In this document: one piece after another, positions 8,545 to 16,760 of the stretch | Position numbering within the stretch: the first letter of the stretch is position 1 | Layout of the letters: each line of letters starts with the position of its first letter | NCBI GenBank assembly: GCA_004020645.1 | Contig: SAQL01000014.1 | Span: forward strand, 116,073-180,072 | Length of the DNA: 64,000 nucleotides | Source: Mesorhizobium sp. | Lineage (GTDB): Bacteria; Pseudomonadota; Alphaproteobacteria; Rhizobiales; Rhizobiaceae | Direction: 5' to 3' | Notes under the pieces: model-generated | What the model was told of the DNA's origin: nothing | The model's input: only the letters and a program-made list of their open reading frames with translations | Database searches by the model: none | Made by a program: the position numbers and the translations under genes

Positions 8545-9801
8545 CTATTGCAGCCAGGCGGAGGGGCCGGCGCCAGCCTCGTCGAGCGTGTGGCCGGTGC
8601 GGAAACGATCGAGCCCGTAGGCTGCGATCAACGGATGCGGCTTGCCGGTGGCGATCGTGTGGGCGAAGCACCAGCCGGAAGCCGGCGTCGCCTTGAAGCC
8701 GCCGTAGCACCAGCCGCCGTTGAGAAAGAGGCCCTCGATCGGCGTCGGGCAGATGATCGGGCTGGCATCGGGCGTCATGTCCATGACGCCGCCCCAATGG
8801 CGCAGCAGACGGACGCGCGAAATGCATGGCATCAGCGCAATCGCCGCCTCCGCCACTTCGCGCACGACGCCGAGATTGCCGCGCTGGGCGTAGGAATTGT
8901 AGCCGTCGAGATTGCCGCCGAAGACCAGCCCGCCCTTGTCCGACTGGCTGACGTAGAAATGATCGGCGCCATAGGCGACGACGTGGTCTACCAACGGCTT
9001 CAGCGGCTCGGTGACGAAGGCCTGCAGGACGTGGCTTTCGATCGGCAGTTCCAGGCCGGCCTTGGCGCCGAGCACGGATGTATGACCGGCAACAGAGAGG
9101 CCGACCTTACCGGCGCCGATCCGGCCTTTCGTCGTTTCGACGCCGACGATCCTGTCGCCGTCGCGGAGGAAGCCAGTCACCTCGCAGTTCTGGATAATGT
9201 CGACGCCATGGCCGTCGGCGGCGCGCGCATAGCCCCAGGCAACGGCGTCGTGGCGCGCCGTGCCCGCCCGGCCCTGGAAGATGGCGCCATGGATCGGAAA
9301 GCGGGCGGTGTCGGAGAAATCGAGATAGGGCACGAGACGGCGCACCTCGTCGCGGTCGAGGATGTCGGCATCGATGCCGTTCAGCCGCATGATGTTGGCG
9401 CGGTGGCTGAAGCCGTCGAGCTGATCGGCCGAATGCGCGGTGACGAGCTGGCCGCGTTGCGAGAACATGACGTTGAAGTTCAGCGCCCCCGACATGCCCT
9501 CCCAGAGCTTCATCGAGAATTCGTAGAACTGGGTGTTGCCGTCGAGCAGGTAGTTGGAGCGGATGACGGTGGTGTTGCGGCCGACATTGCCGCCGCCGAT
9601 ATAGGCTTTTTCGAGCACCGCGACATTGCGGATGCCGTGGTTCTCGGCGAGGTAGAACGCGGTAGCGAGGCCGTGTCCACCGCCGCCGATGACGATCACG
9701 TCGTAGGACGGTTTTGGCTCCGCTGCCCGCCAGGCGCGCTGCCAGTTCTTCTGGCCAGACAGCGCGTTGCGGAAAATCGAAAATGCCGAGTAGCGCGCCA
9801 T
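8545..9801 (-). CDS. soxB: Sarcosine oxidase beta subunit
   Basis: The 418-residue flavoprotein has a DAO-type fold with VIVIGGGGHGLATAFYLAE near residue 36 and the C-terminal FAD segment IEGLFLNGGWCYGGFKATP. It carries the oxidative active site of the heterotetramer, converting sarcosine to glycine, with electrons passing to oxygen as peroxide. It is the first sox gene of the minus-strand operon, separated by 13 bases from soxD and by nine bases from an upstream M24-family gene. That spacing suggests the M24 gene is part of the same transcript and that its product supplies sarcosine or a related N-methyl amino acid. Confidence 0.93.
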   Translation of the reverse strand: MARYSAFSIFRNALSGQKNWQRAWRAAEPKPSYDVIVIGGGGHGLATAFYLAENHGIRNVAVLEKAYIGGGNVGRNTTVIRSNYLLDGNTQFYEFSMKLWEGMSGALNFNVMFSQRGQLVTAHSADQLDGFSHRANIMRLNGIDADILDRDEVRRLVPYLDFSDTARFPIHGAIFQGRAGTARHDAVAWGYARAADGHGVDIIQNCEVTGFLRDGDRIVGVETTKGRIGAGKVGLSVAGHTSVLGAKAGLELPIESHVLQAFVTEPLKPLVDHVVAYGADHFYVSQSDKGGLVFGGNLDGYNSYAQRGNLGVVREVAEAAIALMPCISRVRLLRHWGGVMDMTPDASPIICPTPIEGLFLNGGWCYGGFKATPASGWCFAHTIATGKPHPLIAAYGLDRFRTGHTLDEAGAGPSAWLQ

Positions 9802-9810
9802 GCCTGCGGC

Positions 9811-10959
9811 CTAGCGAATGATCGGGCCGGCCGGCGTGCAGGTAAGCACTTCGGCGCCCGCATCGGTCAGAAGCACGGTGTTGGAGACGAAGTCGTCGCC
9901 GCGGCCGGTACCCATCAGCCACGACAGGATGTGGAAGCTCATCCCGGTCTCGATCTCGAGGTCGGAATCGTGCCTCAAGCCGGTCACCGAATTGCCGCCG
10001 GTCCATGATGGCGGCTGTCCGGCGCCGACCAGATAGCCGCAGTGATGGCGGCGATAGTGGGAAAGACCGGCATCGTCGGCGACGGCTTGCCAGGCGGCGT
10101 AGACGTCGCGCGCCTTGGCGCCGGGCCGCAGCGCCTCGACGACCGCATTGAACGCCCTGGCGGTCACCTCCGCCATCGCGGCGTCTTCGTCGCTGATATA
10201 GCCGATGCGAATGAGCCGGCCGAGCGGCGCGTGATAACGCGAGATGCAGCCGGACAGTTCGACGAAGACCGGTTCGCCCTTGCGGTAGATCCCGTCGCCC
10301 CAGGTCGTGTGCTCCTCGCCCAGGCGCGCGGCCGGGCGGATGAAAGGTCCGAAGCCCGGAGCATGACCGCCGGCGCGGATCATTGCTGACACACATTGGG
10401 CCGCGACCTCCTGTTCGGAAGCGCCGTCCGAGATCGCGGCGATCGCGGCGCCGGCGGCGGCGTCGGTCACTTGTGCCGCCTGACGCATCAGCGCCTGTTC
10501 CTCGGCGCTCTTCACCCGCCGCATCCTGTCGACCAGGCCGGAAACATCGCTCCATCTGGCATCGGCCTGCGTCTGGAGTGCGACGGCAAGCCCATGGCTG
10601 AGGCCGGCCGTCCAGTATTCGAGGCCGATCCGCTTGCCGGACAGGCTGAGTTCCGCAAGCACCCGCGCGGCGAGGTCGGCCGCCGTTTCGCTGTCGGAAT
10701 GGCCGCGGAATTCCGCTGCCGTCACCTGTTTCTCGATCGTCACCTTTTCCATCGAGCGGGTGACCAGGACAGGTTTCCCTTCGAGCGGCACGATCAGCAG
10801 GTGTGGGGCAAAATATCCCCAGTGATCGAGCCCGGTGAGGTAAAAGACGTTCTCCGGCGAAGCAAAGACCGCCGCGTCGAGCTCGCGCTCAGCCAGCGCC
10901 GTGCGGACCCTGACAATGCGGCAGGCGATTTCGGCCTCGGAAAACGGATTACGATACAT
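9811..10959 (-). CDS. M24-family hydrolase with creatinase-like active site
   Basis: The protein has 382 residues in two domains: a creatinase N-terminal domain (AVFASPENVFYLTG) and a pita-bread C-terminal domain. In metallo-aminopeptidases of this fold the metal is held by two Asp, one His and two Glu. Here the Asp positions read VFVELSG and SRYHAPLGR, so Glu and His stand where Asp is expected, and the later segments are RHHCGYLVG and LEIETGMSFHI. This resembles the metal-independent enzymes creatinase and ectoine hydrolase rather than Xaa-Pro peptidases. Its position nine bases upstream of soxB suggests that it releases sarcosine or another N-methyl amino acid. The substrate (creatine is one candidate) is an inference. 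Confidence 0.8.
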   Translation of the reverse strand: MYRNPFSEAEIACRIVRVRTALAERELDAAVFASPENVFYLTGLDHWGYFAPHLLIVPLEGKPVLVTRSMEKVTIEKQVTAAEFRGHSDSETAADLAARVLAELSLSGKRIGLEYWTAGLSHGLAVALQTQADARWSDVSGLVDRMRRVKSAEEQALMRQAAQVTDAAAGAAIAAISDGASEQEVAAQCVSAMIRAGGHAPGFGPFIRPAARLGEEHTTWGDGIYRKGEPVFVELSGCISRYHAPLGRLIRIGYISDEDAAMAEVTARAFNAVVEALRPGAKARDVYAAWQAVADDAGLSHYRRHHCGYLVGAGQPPSWTGGNSVTGLRHDSDLEIETGMSFHILSWLMGTGRGDDFVSNTVLLTDAGAEVLTCTPAGPIIR

Positions 10960-11029
10960 CAGGCGTCCTCGTGCTTGTTACCGGTTTCGTTGCCGGCAGG
11001 ATCTTCGTCAGTTACCGGCTTCCCGTCCG

Positions 11030-12226
11030 TCATGGCCAGTCGATGACAATGAGTTCGCGCGCCACGTCGCAGAGGCGTTCGCCGCCGTGATCCGTGACGA
11101 CGAAGGATTCCGAGATGGCGATGCCGAAATCGTCGAGCCAAACGCCGGCCATGAAATGGAAGCACATCCCGGACTGCATCTCGGTGGTGTCGCCGGGACG
11201 AAGACTTGCGGTGCGTTCGCCCCAATCGGGCGGGTAGGCGAGCCCGACCGGATAGCCGACGCGGCTCTCCTTCTTCAGCCTGTTCTTCCTCAACACTGCC
11301 TGCCAGGCGGCTTCCACCTCTTCGGCGGTGTAGCCGGGGCGCGCCTTCTCAAGGCCGGCGTCGACGCCCTCGACGATCGCCTTGGCCATGTCGACGATGG
11401 ATTGCGGCGGCTTGCCGAAATGCACGGTCCGCGTCAGCGCCGCATGATAGCGCCGCCGCACCCCGGCGATCTCCAGTATGGCGAGGCCGCTGTCAGGCAG
11501 CGGCGCGTCGGACCAGGTCAGATGCGGCGTGCTGGTGCCCTCGCCGACGGGCATCAGCGGACAGATCGCGGCATAGTCGCCGCCCGTTCCAGGCACGCCC
11601 ATGATCTGTGCGTGATAGATTTCCGCAATGACATGGTTCTGGGGCACGCCGGGCCGCATTTTTTCGATGGCGCGTTTCATGGCGTGCGTGCAGATCGCAC
11701 CGGCCTCGCGGATCAGCACCAGCTCGGCTTCGGATTTGACCAGCCGCGCCCAGTTGACGAGATCGTGGTTGTTGGCGAAGTGCGCGTCAGGCAGCCCGCT
11801 GACGAGATGGGCATGGCAGCGCGCGGTGTAATAATGCGCGTCCATCTCGACGCCGATGCGGGCGTTTCCCCAGCCACGCGACCGGATCAGCTGGGCGAGT
11901 TCGTCGTAGGGGTGTTCGACAGGCTGCTGCACCAGCCGCTCCGAAAACGGCACGATGTTCTTCTCCGGCAGGCCGGTGGTCAGGTGTGCGCTCCTGGCAT
12001 CCTGCGCCCTGCCGAACCAGATCGGCCGGTCTTCCCTTAGATGGACGAGCACGCATTGCGGAACGTAGAACGACCATCCGTCATATCCGGTCAGCCAGCA
12101 CATATTGGCTGGATCCTGACAGATGATGAGGTCGAAGCCGGCCTTCTCCATGCGCGTCTTCACGCCGGCCAGGCGCTGCGCATACTCCGCTTGCGTGAAA
12201 GTCCCGAAACCGCTCGCGCTCGCCAC
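11030..12226 (-). CDS. M24-family hydrolase, ectoine hydrolase (DoeA/EutD)-like
   Basis: This protein of about 398 residues closely follows the DoeA pattern: NMCWLTGYDGWSFYVPQCVL in the N-terminal domain, RIGVEMDAHYYTARCHAHL, then GTGGDYAAICPLMPVGEG, APLPDSGLAILEIAGVRRRY and VGYPVGLAYPPDWGERTASL with MQSGMCFHFMAG. DoeA opens the ectoine ring to N-acetyl-diaminobutyrate. The metal ligands are again substituted (EIAG and RYHAAL). GTG 12226 is chosen because an AGGTGGG Shine-Dalgarno lies upstream; GTG 12271 would start inside a palindrome. The divergent neighbour is an ectoine-type ABC transporter. However, the usual downstream enzymes (doeB, eutB, eutC) are absent from this window, so the true substrate may be a different amidine. 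Confidence 0.78.
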   Translation of the reverse strand: MASASGFGTFTQAEYAQRLAGVKTRMEKAGFDLIICQDPANMCWLTGYDGWSFYVPQCVLVHLREDRPIWFGRAQDARSAHLTTGLPEKNIVPFSERLVQQPVEHPYDELAQLIRSRGWGNARIGVEMDAHYYTARCHAHLVSGLPDAHFANNHDLVNWARLVKSEAELVLIREAGAICTHAMKRAIEKMRPGVPQNHVIAEIYHAQIMGVPGTGGDYAAICPLMPVGEGTSTPHLTWSDAPLPDSGLAILEIAGVRRRYHAALTRTVHFGKPPQSIVDMAKAIVEGVDAGLEKARPGYTAEEVEAAWQAVLRKNRLKKESRVGYPVGLAYPPDWGERTASLRPGDTTEMQSGMCFHFMAGVWLDDFGIAISESFVVTDHGGERLCDVARELIVIDWP

Positions 12227-12446
12227 CGAAATCCCACCTACCGGTACGCTGGTTTGTCCCAAATTGTGCACAACTAGGGCAATAATTTGTTGGTTTGACC
12301 ACGAATTATTACCGATTTTCCGTGGTTTTTATATCTTCGCTTGCACAATGTCTAGGGCAGTTGTATACGTCTTAACAAGCAGGTGTCGACCTCGAAGAAG
12401 GTCGCGCCCTGGGAATCGTCGGTCAGTTGTTCAATGGGAGAAAAGC
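12227..12446. promoter_or_regulatory. Divergent promoter/operator region between the M24/sox operon and ehuBCDA
   Basis: This AT-richer stretch separates two oppositely transcribed operons. It contains a perfect 10-bp palindrome, TTGTGCACAA, at 12264-12273, and the octamer CTAGGGCA occurs twice (about 12274 and 12351) next to related TTGT/ACAA half sites, including TTGTATAC near 12360. The GntR-type regulator encoded at the end of the transporter operon is the natural candidate to bind here. Promoter hexamers were not assigned. Confidence 0.5.
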
Positions 12447-13316
12447 ATGTTCAAATCATCGATATCGCGCCGGATGGTCGTGAAAGCCGCCGCCTGCCTG
12501 GCGCTTGCCGCGACATCACTCACGGCGCTGCCCGCTTATGCGGAAACCACCCTCGAACGGGCCAAGAAGGACGGCTACATCCGCGTCGGCTTTGCCAACG
12601 AGGCGCCGTTCGGTTACGCCACGCCTGACGGCAAGCTGACCGGCGAAGCGCCGGAAGTTGCCAAGGCGGTGCTCGCCAAGATGGGCATCGCGCAGGTTGA
12701 CGGCGTGCTGACCGAATTCGGCTCGCTTATTCCGGGTCTCAAGGCCGGCCGCTTCGACATCATCGCCGCCGGCATGTTCATCAATCCGAAGCGCTGCGCC
12801 GAAATCAATTTCTCCGAGCCGTCCTACGGCATCGGTCAGGCCATGCTGGTGGTAAAAGGCAATCCGAAGGGCGTGAAGGACTTTTCCAGCTTCAAGGAAA
12901 ACCCGGATCTCAAGCTCGCCGTGATGGCCGGCGCCGTCGAGGGCGGTTACGCCAAGGACGCAGGCGTCGCCGCAGGGCAGATCGTCGCCTTGCCCGACCA
13001 GTCCAGCCTGGTCGCCGCCGTCCAGTCGGGCCGTGCCGACGCCGCCGCACTAACCGCTCTTTCGATCGCCGACATGGCCAAGAAGGCCGACGGCGTCGAA
13101 TCGACCAAGCCGTTCGGCGAGGTTGCCGGCAAGTCGGTGAAAGGCCATGGCGGCTTCGGCTTCCGCAAGGAAGACACCGATCTGCTGGAGGCGTTCAATG
13201 CCGAGCTGAAGACGTTCATCGGTTCGCCGGAGCACATCGCACTGGTCGAGCCGCTCGGCTTCGGCAAGGACTACCTCCCGAACAAGACCACCGCGGAGCT
13301 TTGCGCGGGCAAATAG
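12447..13316 (+). CDS. ehuB: Ectoine-type ABC transporter substrate-binding protein (EhuB-like)
   Basis: The 289-residue periplasmic protein starts at ATG 12447 behind a GGGAGA Shine-Dalgarno. Its signal peptide has arginines (SRRMVVKAAA) and ends near ALPAYA. The mature part shows the family-3 binding-protein fold with GYIRVGFANEAPFGY, LIPGLKAGRFDIIAAGMF then NPKRCAEINFSEP, and a final EPLGFGKDYLP. The R-C-A-x-I/V-x-F/Y-S-E-P segment is characteristic of EhuB proteins, which bind ectoine and hydroxyectoine. The specificity is inferred from resemblance, and the neighbours (creatinase-like M24 enzymes and sarcosine oxidase) leave other zwitterionic compatible solutes possible. Confidence 0.82.
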   Translation: MFKSSISRRMVVKAAACLALAATSLTALPAYAETTLERAKKDGYIRVGFANEAPFGYATPDGKLTGEAPEVAKAVLAKMGIAQVDGVLTEFGSLIPGLKAGRFDIIAAGMFINPKRCAEINFSEPSYGIGQAMLVVKGNPKGVKDFSSFKENPDLKLAVMAGAVEGGYAKDAGVAAGQIVALPDQSSLVAAVQSGRADAAALTALSIADMAKKADGVESTKPFGEVAGKSVKGHGGFGFRKEDTDLLEAFNAELKTFIGSPEHIALVEPLGFGKDYLPNKTTAELCAGK

Positions 13317-13329
13317 GTTCCCAACTGCT

Positions 13330-13356
13330 GGCGGCGCGAAAGCGCCGCCCTTTTTT
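13330..13356 (+). terminator. GAAA-loop hairpin with T-run between ehuB and ehuC
   Basis: A perfect 8-bp stem GGCGGCGC/GCGCCGCC encloses a GAAA tetraloop and is followed by C and six T. It lies 14 bases after the binding-protein stop and before the first permease gene. A partial terminator or mRNA-stabilising stem here would keep ehuB transcript more abundant than the membrane and ATPase genes, as is common in ABC import operons. Confidence 0.8.
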
Positions 13357-13369
13357 CTAGGGGAATCGC

Positions 13370-14098
13370 ATGGGAATCCGTACGCTCGTTGCCATGCTGG
13401 TCACTGCGCTTGTCGTGATCGGTGCCTTGGCAACACAGGAATCTTACAAAGTGTTTATGCCGGGGCTGCTGCAAGGCGCGGTCCTGACGATCGAGATCGC
13501 TATCCTCGGCAGCCTGCTGGCAATTGTCATGGGCGTGCTGGCGGCGCTGGCAAGGATGTATGGCCCGGCGCCGCTCAGATGGCTGGCCACGGTCTATGTC
13601 GAGATCTTCCGCGGCACGTCGGCGCTGGTGCAATTGTTTTGGCTGTTTTTCGTGCTGCCGCAATTCGGTGTCACGCTCAACGCATTTCTGGTTGCCGTTC
13701 TGGCGCTCGGCCTGAACGTTGGTGCTTACGGATCGGAAGTCGTGCGCGGAGCGATCCAGTCCGTCCCCCGCGGACAGTGGGAGGCGTGCACTGCATTGAA
13801 CATGAGCCGCCCCCAGATGTTGCGCCGGATCATCCTGCCGCAGGCTTTCGTCGCCATGATCCCGCCTTGGGGCAATCTGTTCATCGAGCTTTTGAAATCG
13901 ACAGCGCTGGTCTCGCTGATCACGCTCTCGGACCTCGCCTTCAAGGCGCAGCAGATGAACCAGAACACGTTCAAGACCATTCCGATCTTCACCCTCGTCC
14001 TGCTGATGTATCTGGCCATGTCGCTGGTTGTGACCATCGGCATGCGGCTTCTCGAAAGGCGGGCTTCGCTCGGACTAGCGCGGGGGAAGGCAGCATGA
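13370..14098 (+). CDS. ehuC: Ectoine-type ABC transporter permease (EhuC-like)
   Basis: This 242-residue integral membrane protein is of the His/Glu/Gln/Arg permease family. Several hydrophobic segments are visible, and the cytoplasmic loop that docks the ATPase reads GAIQSVPRGQWEACTALNMS followed by ILPQAFVAMIPPWGN, the conserved EAA region. The start is at ATG 13370 behind AGGGGA. Its stop overlaps the next permease start by four bases. The two permeases are expected to form the heterodimeric channel of the importer. Confidence 0.87.
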   Translation: MGIRTLVAMLVTALVVIGALATQESYKVFMPGLLQGAVLTIEIAILGSLLAIVMGVLAALARMYGPAPLRWLATVYVEIFRGTSALVQLFWLFFVLPQFGVTLNAFLVAVLALGLNVGAYGSEVVRGAIQSVPRGQWEACTALNMSRPQMLRRIILPQAFVAMIPPWGNLFIELLKSTALVSLITLSDLAFKAQQMNQNTFKTIPIFTLVLLMYLAMSLVVTIGMRLLERRASLGLARGKAA

Positions 14099-14754
14099 TC
14101 TGGGACTGGGCATTTGCTTTTGAAATCCTGCCGGTGCTTGCCAGCGCCGCCATCGTTTCCATCGAGGCGACCCTGATCGGCTTTGCGCTTGCCGCCTCGC
14201 TTGGCCTGGTGCTGGCGGTCGTCCGCATCGCCGTGCCGTGGACCGGCTGGACGATTTCGGTGCTGGTCGAACTGATCCGGTCGACCCCGCTGCTGATCCA
14301 GATATTCTTTCTCTATTTCGTCTTTCCGAAATTTGGCGTCGTGCTCGACGCCTTCACCGCCGGGGTGCTTGCCATCGGCATCCACTACGCCGCCTATTGT
14401 TCCGAGGTCTATCGCGCCGGTTTCGACAACATCCATCGCGGCCAGTGGGAAGCCTCGGTCGCGCTCAATCTGTCAGCCTGGACGACTTTCCGTGACATCA
14501 TCATTCCGCAGGCGATCCCGCCGATCGTTCCGGCGCTCGGCAACTATCTGGTTGCCTTGTTCAAGGAGACGCCATTGCTTTCCGCAATCGCCGTGCTGGA
14601 GCTGATGCAGACGGCCAAGATCATCGGCTCCGAAACCTTCCGCTACACTGAGCCGATGACGCTGGTCGGCCTGTTCTTCCTTGCCATGAGCCTGGTTTCT
14701 GCCGCGCTCATTCGCTCCCTCGAAGGCCTGCTCAACCGGAGGACCATGCGATGA
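14095..14754 (+). CDS. ehuD: Ectoine-type ABC transporter permease (EhuD-like)
   Basis: The 219-residue second permease of the importer has an EAA loop reading GFDNIHRGQWEASVALNLS then IIIPQAIPPIVPALGN. Substantial hydrophobic segments lie at both ends. It starts at ATG 14095 in a 4-bp overlap with ehuC and ends in a 4-bp overlap with ehuA. The tail MTLVGLFFLAMSLVSAAL is the last membrane helix. A longer reading frame beginning at 13579 translates ehuC out of frame and is not real. Confidence 0.87.
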   Translation: MIWDWAFAFEILPVLASAAIVSIEATLIGFALAASLGLVLAVVRIAVPWTGWTISVLVELIRSTPLLIQIFFLYFVFPKFGVVLDAFTAGVLAIGIHYAAYCSEVYRAGFDNIHRGQWEASVALNLSAWTTFRDIIIPQAIPPIVPALGNYLVALFKETPLLSAIAVLELMQTAKIIGSETFRYTEPMTLVGLFFLAMSLVSAALIRSLEGLLNRRTMR

Positions 14755-15530
14755 CGGAACAACCGATGGTCCGCTTCGACAATGTTTCGAAACGCTACGG
14801 CGCGCTGACCGTTCTCGACGGGCTCAATCTGGACATAGCACGCGGCGAGAAGGTCTCCATCATCGGGCCGTCCGGCTCCGGCAAGACCACGGTGCTGCGT
14901 ATGCTGATGACGCTGGAGACGATCAATGACGGCGTCATCTGGGTCGAAGGCGAGCCGCTCACCCACATGCAGAGGAACGGCAAGCTTGTTCCCGCCGATC
15001 TCGCGCACATCCGCAAGATCCGCGCCAAGATCGGCATGGTGTTCCAGTCGTTCAACCTGTTCCCGCACATGACGGCGATGCAGAACTGCATCGAGGCCCC
15101 GATAACCGTGCTCGGCATGAAGCGGGCCGATGCCGAGGCGCGTGCGGCCGAGCTGCTCGACATGGTCGGCCTGTCGGAGAAGAAGGACCACTATCCCTCG
15201 CAGCTATCCGGCGGGCAGCAGCAGCGTGTCGCCATCGCCCGCGCTTGCGCCATGCGGCCCAAGATCATGCTGTTCGACGAAGTGACCTCGGCACTCGACC
15301 CCGAACTCGTCGGCGAAGTGCTTGAAGTCATCCGAAAACTCGGTAGGGAACATGACCTCACCATGCTGATGGTCACCCACCAGATGGGATTTGCCAAGGA
15401 ATTCTCCGATCGCGTCTGCTTTTTCCATGCCGGCAAGATCTGCGAGCAGGGGCCGCCAAGCGAGTTGTTCGGCGCCCCCAAGAACGAGCGGACGCGGCAG
15501 TTCCTGCACGCTGTCCTGGAGGCTGGATGA
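14751..15530 (+). CDS. ehuA: Ectoine-type ABC transporter ATP-binding protein (EhuA-like)
   Basis: The 259-residue ATPase has Walker A GPSGSGKTT near residue 40, the Q-loop region VFQSFNLFPHMTAMQN, signature LSGGQQQRVAIARA, Walker B IMLFDEVTSALDPE and switch His in LMVTHQMGFA. This is the polar amino-acid ATPase type that energises EhuCD. It overlaps ehuD and the following GntR regulator by 4 bp on each side, so the five genes 12447-16258 form one operon in which transporter and regulator are co-expressed. Confidence 0.9.
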   Translation: MTEQPMVRFDNVSKRYGALTVLDGLNLDIARGEKVSIIGPSGSGKTTVLRMLMTLETINDGVIWVEGEPLTHMQRNGKLVPADLAHIRKIRAKIGMVFQSFNLFPHMTAMQNCIEAPITVLGMKRADAEARAAELLDMVGLSEKKDHYPSQLSGGQQQRVAIARACAMRPKIMLFDEVTSALDPELVGEVLEVIRKLGREHDLTMLMVTHQMGFAKEFSDRVCFFHAGKICEQGPPSELFGAPKNERTRQFLHAVLEAG

Positions 15531-16258
15531 CGCTTGAGACGGATGCCACGCCCCTGGCCGCGACCGCCGCACCGCCGCGCCCGCTTTCGGCGCGGGAGCG
15601 ATTCGAGCGTATCTACCGGATACTGCGCGACCGCATCTGCCTGCTCGACTACGCGCCGGGTAGCCATCTCTCCGAGGAAGAGCTTGCCCAGGAATTCCAG
15701 ATCAGCCGCACGCCGGTTCGCCGTGTCCTGGCGCGCCTCGAATCCGAGGGTCTGGTTCAATCCGTCCATGGCGTCGGCACGATAGTCACCGATGTCGACA
15801 TCGAGGAATTGCAGCAGGTCTATCACTTGCGCCTGGAACTGGCGCTCCTCGTCGGCAAGCTTTCGCCGATCCCGCGCACGGCGGACGACCTCGACCGGAT
15901 AAGGGCACTCATCGCGCGCTGCGATTCCGATATGCTCAATCCCGACCAGCGCGCTTTCCTGCGCCTCAACATGGATTTTTTCTACGAGCTCACCGCGATG
16001 ACCGGCAACCAGCCGCTGCGCGAGATCAGCGAGCGCCTGTATTTTCAGGTCGCGCGCGTTGTCCTGAAGATGATGCCGCAGTTGGGCCTTGTCGAGGAGT
16101 TCACTGCGTTCCGCCGCGAAATGGAAGAGGTCCTTGCCGCCGCCGAGATCGGCGACTGGGAGTCCATCGGACACATAAGGCGAGCTCATATCTCGATGAG
16201 TTTTCGCCGCATGATGCGTCATGCAGGCGAGGCCAGCACGTCCGGCGGAACTCTGTAG
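15527..16258 (+). CDS. GntR-family transcriptional regulator (FCD subfamily)
   Basis: This 243-residue protein has an N-terminal winged helix (YRILRDRICLLDYAPGSHLS, then EFQISRTPVRRVLARLESEG) and a C-terminal all-helical FCD ligand domain with the expected acidic and histidine positions. It is the last gene of the ehuBCDA operon and overlaps ehuA by four bases. I infer that it senses the imported solute or a metabolite and controls the divergent ehu and M24/sox operons through the palindromic sites at 12264-12360. It is not the MocR-type EnuR regulator found in many ectoine clusters. Confidence 0.85.
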   Translation: MTLETDATPLAATAAPPRPLSARERFERIYRILRDRICLLDYAPGSHLSEEELAQEFQISRTPVRRVLARLESEGLVQSVHGVGTIVTDVDIEELQQVYHLRLELALLVGKLSPIPRTADDLDRIRALIARCDSDMLNPDQRAFLRLNMDFFYELTAMTGNQPLREISERLYFQVARVVLKMMPQLGLVEEFTAFRREMEEVLAAAEIGDWESIGHIRRAHISMSFRRMMRHAGEASTSGGTL

Positions 16259-16317
16259 TTTATGGGCTGAACCCTCTCTGCCTGAGGGTTGCGCTTAGCC
16301 CTAAGCCGCCACCATGC

Positions 16318-16401
16318 CTTCGTCATCCTAGGGCGAAGCAAGGAGCGAAGCGACGCGGCGCAGACCCTAGGATCCATGCCGTTACGCCAGCCGAAGAATG
16401 C
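16318..16401 (+). repeat. Left inverted repeat of the GIY-YIG element
   Basis: This 84-bp arm matches the reverse complement of 16761-16843 with one gap and about two mismatches. The arm itself folds: ATCCTAGGG near its outer end pairs with CCCTAGGAT 35-40 bases inside, so each terminus is a REP-like hairpin. Confidence 0.9.
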
Positions 16402-16420
16402 TACGGCCCAGAACTGAATG

Positions 16421-16708
16421 CTACCACCCGGTTCCGCGAAAAAGCTCGAACCATTCTGGATTGGCCTTCTCGATCAGGTCGATCTTCCATTGCCGCGGCC
16501 AGCGCTTCAGCGACTTCTCGCGCTGGATGGCGTCGCGAATGTCGAAATGCTCCTCGTACCAGACCAGCCGCTGCACGCCGTAGCGGCTGGTAAAGCGTGA
16601 GCCCTGGCCGGATCTGTGCTCCGGCATGCGGCGGCCGAGATCGTTGGTGACGCCGATGTAGATCGTGCCGCGCTTCTGGCTTGCGGTCATATAGGCATAG
16701 CCGGTCAT
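16421..16708 (-). CDS. GIY-YIG endonuclease domain protein
   Basis: The 95-residue protein is a stand-alone GIY-YIG nuclease domain. The catalytic strands read GYAYMTASQ and GTIYIGVTNDLGRRM, followed by EHRSGQGSRFTSRYGV, the metal-binding Glu helix DIRDAIQREKSLKRW, and the end KANPEWFELF. The conserved Tyr, Arg and Glu expected of the fold are present. I start it at ATG 16708; the longer frame up to 16870 runs through the inverted repeat. These proteins are related to the UvrC N-terminal nuclease and to homing endonucleases. The gene fills the space between the two inverted repeats almost completely. Confidence 0.88.
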   Translation of the reverse strand: MTGYAYMTASQKRGTIYIGVTNDLGRRMPEHRSGQGSRFTSRYGVQRLVWYEEHFDIRDAIQREKSLKRWPRQWKIDLIEKANPEWFELFRGTGW

Positions 16709-16760
16709 GGTTGAAGGGTAACTGCCACCGTTGCGGATACAAGCGCCATTCTTGGCCGCT

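Noticed and set aside
8521..10008. 495-codon plus-strand frame
   Set aside because: It is antisense to soxB and the first M24 gene, both of which carry clear family motifs.
13579..14094. Upstream extension of the ehuD frame
   Set aside because: It would translate ehuC in the wrong frame; the ATGA overlap at 14095 gives a normal permease start.
12447..15530. General glutamine/histidine importer
   Set aside because: The binding-protein motifs fit EhuB better and the DoeA-like gene is adjacent, although specificity remains inferred.
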